The position numbers and the translations under genes are program-made. 64,000 bases of DNA from Tetrastigma voinierianum (taxonomy: Eukaryota > Streptophyta > Magnoliopsida > Vitales > Vitaceae), in assembly GCA_016808115.1 (NCBI GenBank), contig JAEQBH010001517.1, forward strand, positions 1-64,000, given 5' to 3'. Below the pieces are notes generated by a model. The model did not search any database. It had not been told where the DNA came from and worked only from the letters and a program-made list of their open reading frames with translations. Shown in pieces: positions 60,241 to 64,000 of this stretch; the first letter of the stretch is position 1; each line of letters opens with the position of its first letter.

Positions 60241-62690
60241 GGAGGAATAAAAGCGATGGCGACCAAGCCCAGAAACATCTGAAAAAATAAATTTATTTTA
60301 TTAATCAAAATAAACAAAATGAAATATGAAAAATTCTCTGTTTGTTATTATTATTACAGAAAACCAGAATCAAACGTCGAGTTCTTCATTTTCTCTCTCT
60401 GAAAAGGGTCTTTCATACGTTCTTGATCTACTTCTCTTCTCTCTAACAGTATGATCTTTCTTTTTGGAGATTTTTGTATAAGTCTATCCGGTTAGGATAT
60501 GGTTTTTAAATTTTTAGCAGTGAATGCATTGATAATTATGGAAATAAATTGATGGAGTTTCGGCGGGTTTTGTTAATGATTGAGTTTGTGTGGATTTTTA
60601 AATATTTGTCATAGGTTGTTATTATGGTTTTAATTAAAATTCCGACATATCTAGATTTTAAGATTGAGGAATGTTAATTTGGTATAGGTGATTCTTGAGT
60701 GTTTGGGGATCTTAGATGCAAACCGGCATTTGTGAAGAAGAAGCTGCGAAGGTTTTGTTAGAGCGAATGCTCAGTGCATGAGGAATTTATAGTTGTGGAG
60801 AGATCGGAAGGAATTTTGAGATGTGGCTTTGGAGCTTCATGTTTACAATAATAAACAATCTTTATTTTTATTTTTGTGGTTGTTTTTGTTGCTATCATTG
60901 GTGTTTGAAGGATGAAATAAAACAGTTATCATGAGTTGGTGTCTGTTGAAAGAAGACATCCCACAATTTGAAGGACGGTTCCAAGATTCTAATTTGGAGT
61001 TGAATTGTAAAAGGGATTCATGAAGGTTTTAGTTTACACTATTTTGGGTTTGGATCAGCAGCAGTAAAACGAGAATTTGGTCTATGTTGAGCAAGATGTA
61101 GTTATTTGGAACTTATTTTTAGTTTTGAAGGAGATTCGACAAATCTCTCTTTGCTTTTGTGTTAGTGGTGGAAAGTGGAGCGCAGGAGATTATTTACGCA
61201 TTTGATTAGAACACTGCAAGATTATCAGGAAAATGTTAATCTTATTTGTTGGGTATGGGAAGGACTATGGTAAGATTTAAAATTTCTATTCCTCCTTCTT
61301 CCTTGTGTCAAGCAAAGCCCTATGGCTTATAAAGTGAAATCTTCTATAGGAGTGAAGTGCAATTCCTTTGTGCTGATGAAAATGGGTTCAAAACCCTGAC
61401 TATTTAGTATGTACGAGGTTTTACTCCTCTTTGGTTTGCATTAAGAGATCAATTTATGAGGTTGGAAGAGTTTAGGCACTAATTGTTTTTAGTGATATGC
61501 TTCGTGTGGGAATAAAAATGAGAAGAAGCCGGTAAAGATTTGAGCATCATTAGTCTCGATGATCAAGTGGAAGCGAGACCATATAAGGAGCAAAGATTGT
61601 CTTGAACAGCCGTTCCTCTTTGCTTTGCATGCTTCCTTCGATTTCTTGAGTTACGTTTTATTGCCTCAAGTAGGAAAAACATTAGCTTTAGAGACATGGA
61701 TAAAACATAAAGAGAAGAAAATAATTTGGGGGTTTAACCTATTCAAAAGAAAAAAAAAAAGAAAAAAAAAAAGAGAGGAGGTTTAGGGTTCAATATATGG
61801 TTTCTCTATGTCCACTGCGAAAGTTGATCTCATTTGGCTTTGAGCCTCTGCGTCGATTTGAGACTTAAGGTGTTGTTCAAGGAACAAAGTTAGGGTTTTG
61901 GATGATTTGGTTGTGTCTGATTTCCTTATTGACATGACATTTTAACTCAATCATATTGGGTTTGAGATTCTTGTCAGAGGATCTGGAAGTTATTGATGAT
62001 TTTATTTCTTTAGTGTTTCTTTCTTCTTCTATGATTTTCTATATACTTTACGGCATGGGAACATTTTAGTCTATAGTGGCAATCATTATGATACTCCGAC
62101 TGAGGTTTTCATAGCCTGCTGAACCTTGATTGTTGCTCAGTTTATGCTAGATTGTAGCTAATATATACCATTGGAAGTTCTTTTGACTGTGCTTTCTGGA
62201 AGTGCAGGGTTGGTTGCATGGGCCTTGGTCGTTTCAATTAGATTCTGATCCATGCGATGGATTGTCTTATAAGCCTTTGGCGAAAAATGGTGAGATTAGT
62301 TATATTGATGAAGGTGGCGAGGTTTTAGAATATGTTGCTCTGTTAATTTCATAAGCATTTATTCAATTATCATCATAGGGAAGTCCAAAGCAGAGAACTA
62401 GAATTGGAAATTGGAAATTGGGTTTGTAGCGGGGTGGGATTGTTCGAGAATCATTGTTGAAGGTCGATGGAGGCTTGAGAGAAGCATTTTGGAGAGGGCT
62501 TGAGGTTTCTCTTGCTGGATTTGGCTTAGAAAGATGAGTTTTCTGCAGTTGCTGGCGGAGGTGGAAGCTTGTTGCAATAAATTAGATGTAAAGGAGTTTT
62601 TGGAAAGTGTAGGGTAAGGCGGAGGTTTTTCAGGATGGAAGTCAGTCCAAAAGGAGCTGGAAGGTTTACTCATTGTTTGATTAATTCATG
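60241..62690. other. Mixed sequence with one exon-like open segment, no gene assigned
   Basis: T-rich, intron-like DNA. At about 62209-62290, after a TGCAG acceptor-like site, an open plus-strand segment reads GWLHGPWSFQLDSDPCDG and continues to KPLAKN just before GGTGAG, a donor-like site. I do not recognise the peptide, and no convincing neighbouring exons were found. A long A/AAG-rich run at 61748-61778 is present. Confidence 0.3.
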
Positions 62691-64000
62691 GAGGCCAAGA
62701 GGTTCACACTGATCTTCCTTGAAGTTGAGGGATCTTGGTTTCATTCTTTCGGAGATCAAAGGGAAGATCTGGCGAGAGGTCGGAGGGGCGAGAGGCGAGG
62801 TAATGCAGCAAGAAGGGTCTTTCTACGGGTGGTGCAGAGAGAGCGAATGGAAGCGATAATGACTTCGGTTAAGCTTGCGGAGGTGCGATAGACCAAAGAG
62901 ATTACGCATATGATGGGTGTTAGCAAATAGTGCAGTTAGAGACTCCTTCTCTTGTTGCTAAGAAAGACAGGTTTTGGCAAATGGTGGATCAGTTGGATCA
63001 AATAGTGAATACCCATTGCAACCTTCTAAGTTCTTGTCAACGGTTCTTCGTTTGGCTTTTTTTCAAAGTTGGGGTGGGGGTGGCTGGTGGGGTTGAGACA
63101 GGGAACCTCTTTCTCATATGTTTGTTATTGGCTTGGAGACCCTTAGTTGTTTGCCTAAGAGGGTCAAGCAGGGTTTTCTACAGTGGAAGTGAAGAGGAAA
63201 AGGAAGCAAGGGAATGGATGTGTCTTATTTATTGTTTATGTGGTTTGAGGCCTTATTGGATTTGAGAATAAATCTGGAGAAGAGTGAGCTTATTCTAGTG
63301 GGAAGAGTGGAGGATATTAGGGAGTTGGTAAATGAGTTTAGATGCAAGGTTGTGACGCTTTCTTCCACTTATTTGGGGCTCTCATTAGTTGCTCCTTTTT
63401 GAAAAGTGCACTTTGAAAAGGTCGATTATTTATTTAGGAGACTTACTCATATTAGGAGTATCTTATCGAATTTGCCTCGCGATTTCATGTCCTTGTTTCT
63501 TATAGACCTAGATTGGTGGGGTAAAGGTTGGATTGCATATCCAAAGAGACTTTCTTTGGTGTGGATGGACCCTTGAGAGCCTCACTTGGTTTATTGGTCT
63601 CTTGTTTGCTCACACCAATGCCATGATGGTTTAGGGGTTGGAAACCTTTGAATGCTTGGGAAATCTCTTTTTGCAGTGGAATTGGTGTTTTCCTAGGGAG
63701 ATAGGTGCCTTTTAGAGGATTGTCATTAGGGGTAAATATGGAGAGGAGTTGTAGGTTGTAATAACTGGAAGGTGAGAGATGCTTATGGGTAAGGGCCATA
63801 AGGATATGGAGAGCCATTACGAAGGAAGGGGAGGTGTGAAGCTGTAGAGTACCTTTATGGTGGGGAATGGTAGGACGATGAGGTTTTGGAAGGACACATG
63901 TGTGATGAGGAACCTTTTAGCATTTCCTTGCCTTATTTGCTGCAGCTTCCTCTAAAAAGGAGTGGGTGGAGGAGGTGTGGAACCATTTTTTAAATGAAGG
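62690..64000 (+). pseudogene. L1-type LINE reverse transcriptase fragment, continues past the window
   Basis: From about 63220 the plus strand reads LMWFEALLDLRINLEKSEL, then LVGRVEDIRELVNEF, CKVVTL, SSTYLGLSL and APF, a well-known block after the catalytic core of plant L1 reverse transcriptases. Further on come RSILSNLPRDFMSLF (63450-63500), then PHLVYWSLVCS near 63583 and GLGVGNL near 63635, in shifted frames, and finally a WxNxF..EGG-like phrase near the right edge. The upstream part (62690-63210) is open in pieces but damaged; a remnant of the FADD-containing block may be near 63100-63150. Frame changes show it is inactive. Confidence 0.75.

Overview
This window looks like nuclear heterochromatin of a flowering plant, probably a eudicot. 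It holds no host gene I can support. Nearly all of it is layered transposable elements: Athila/Tat-type and chromovirus-type Ty3/gypsy LTR retrotransposons, a hAT DNA transposon and L1-type LINE remnants. Coding regions are broken by many small indels and stops, so reading frames survive only in short pieces. Family names come from motifs read by eye; no database search was run.

Left part (1-13.6 kb). At 1-4199 is the decayed interior of an LTR element with gag-like scraps and no pol. It ends in a polypurine tract, then an LTR from 4200 to about 6510, then a degenerate primer-binding-like site. From about 6621 to 9248 lies a 2.6-kb tandem array of ~53-bp units, mostly arranged as ~160-bp trimers. 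After it come a broken antisense ORF (12045 down to 10479) of the kind known in Tat-lineage elements and a 3' LTR ending near 12860. The array is therefore probably the hypervariable 3' UTR satellite of a Tat element. AT-rich DNA with a ~155-bp tandem repeat follows.

Central part (13.6-56.4 kb) is one nested structure that can be untangled almost to the base. A hAT transposase pseudogene (13606-16548) is cut by a 39.5-kb insertion and resumes at 56088-56433. The insertion is a minus-strand gypsy element, called T1-outer here (16549-56087; LTRs 16549-18682 and 53968-56087; PBS 53951-53962). Its reverse transcriptase is cut at 21188/51113 by a plus-strand element of a second family, T2-B (21189-51112). 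T2-B is cut twice: in its pol by a pol-less T1-family element, T1-E (27528-34293, target duplication AGATT), and in its 3' LTR by a reversed solo LTR, T2-F (37078-49933, target duplication TTAAT). T2-F is itself cut by a full-length T2 element, T2-C (39415-49637). The insertion order is hAT, T1-outer, T2-B, then T1-E and T2-F, then T2-C.

Right part (56.4-64 kb). The hAT 3' flank is followed by a LINE 3' end (zf-RVT and RNase H remnants, 22-A tail at 58047-58068), interrupted by LTR-like sequence. Then come AT-rich DNA without recognisable genes, a stretch with one exon-like open segment near 62.2 kb, and a second, plus-strand L1-type LINE fragment running off the window end.

With its interruptions removed, T2-C keeps the standard order LTR-PBS-gag-protease-RT-RNase H-integrase-chromodomain-like-PPT-LTR. 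T1-outer has the same order except that gag plus protease looks shortened. T1-E shares T1 LTRs and leader but lacks pol, so it would have depended on a T1 relative for mobility.
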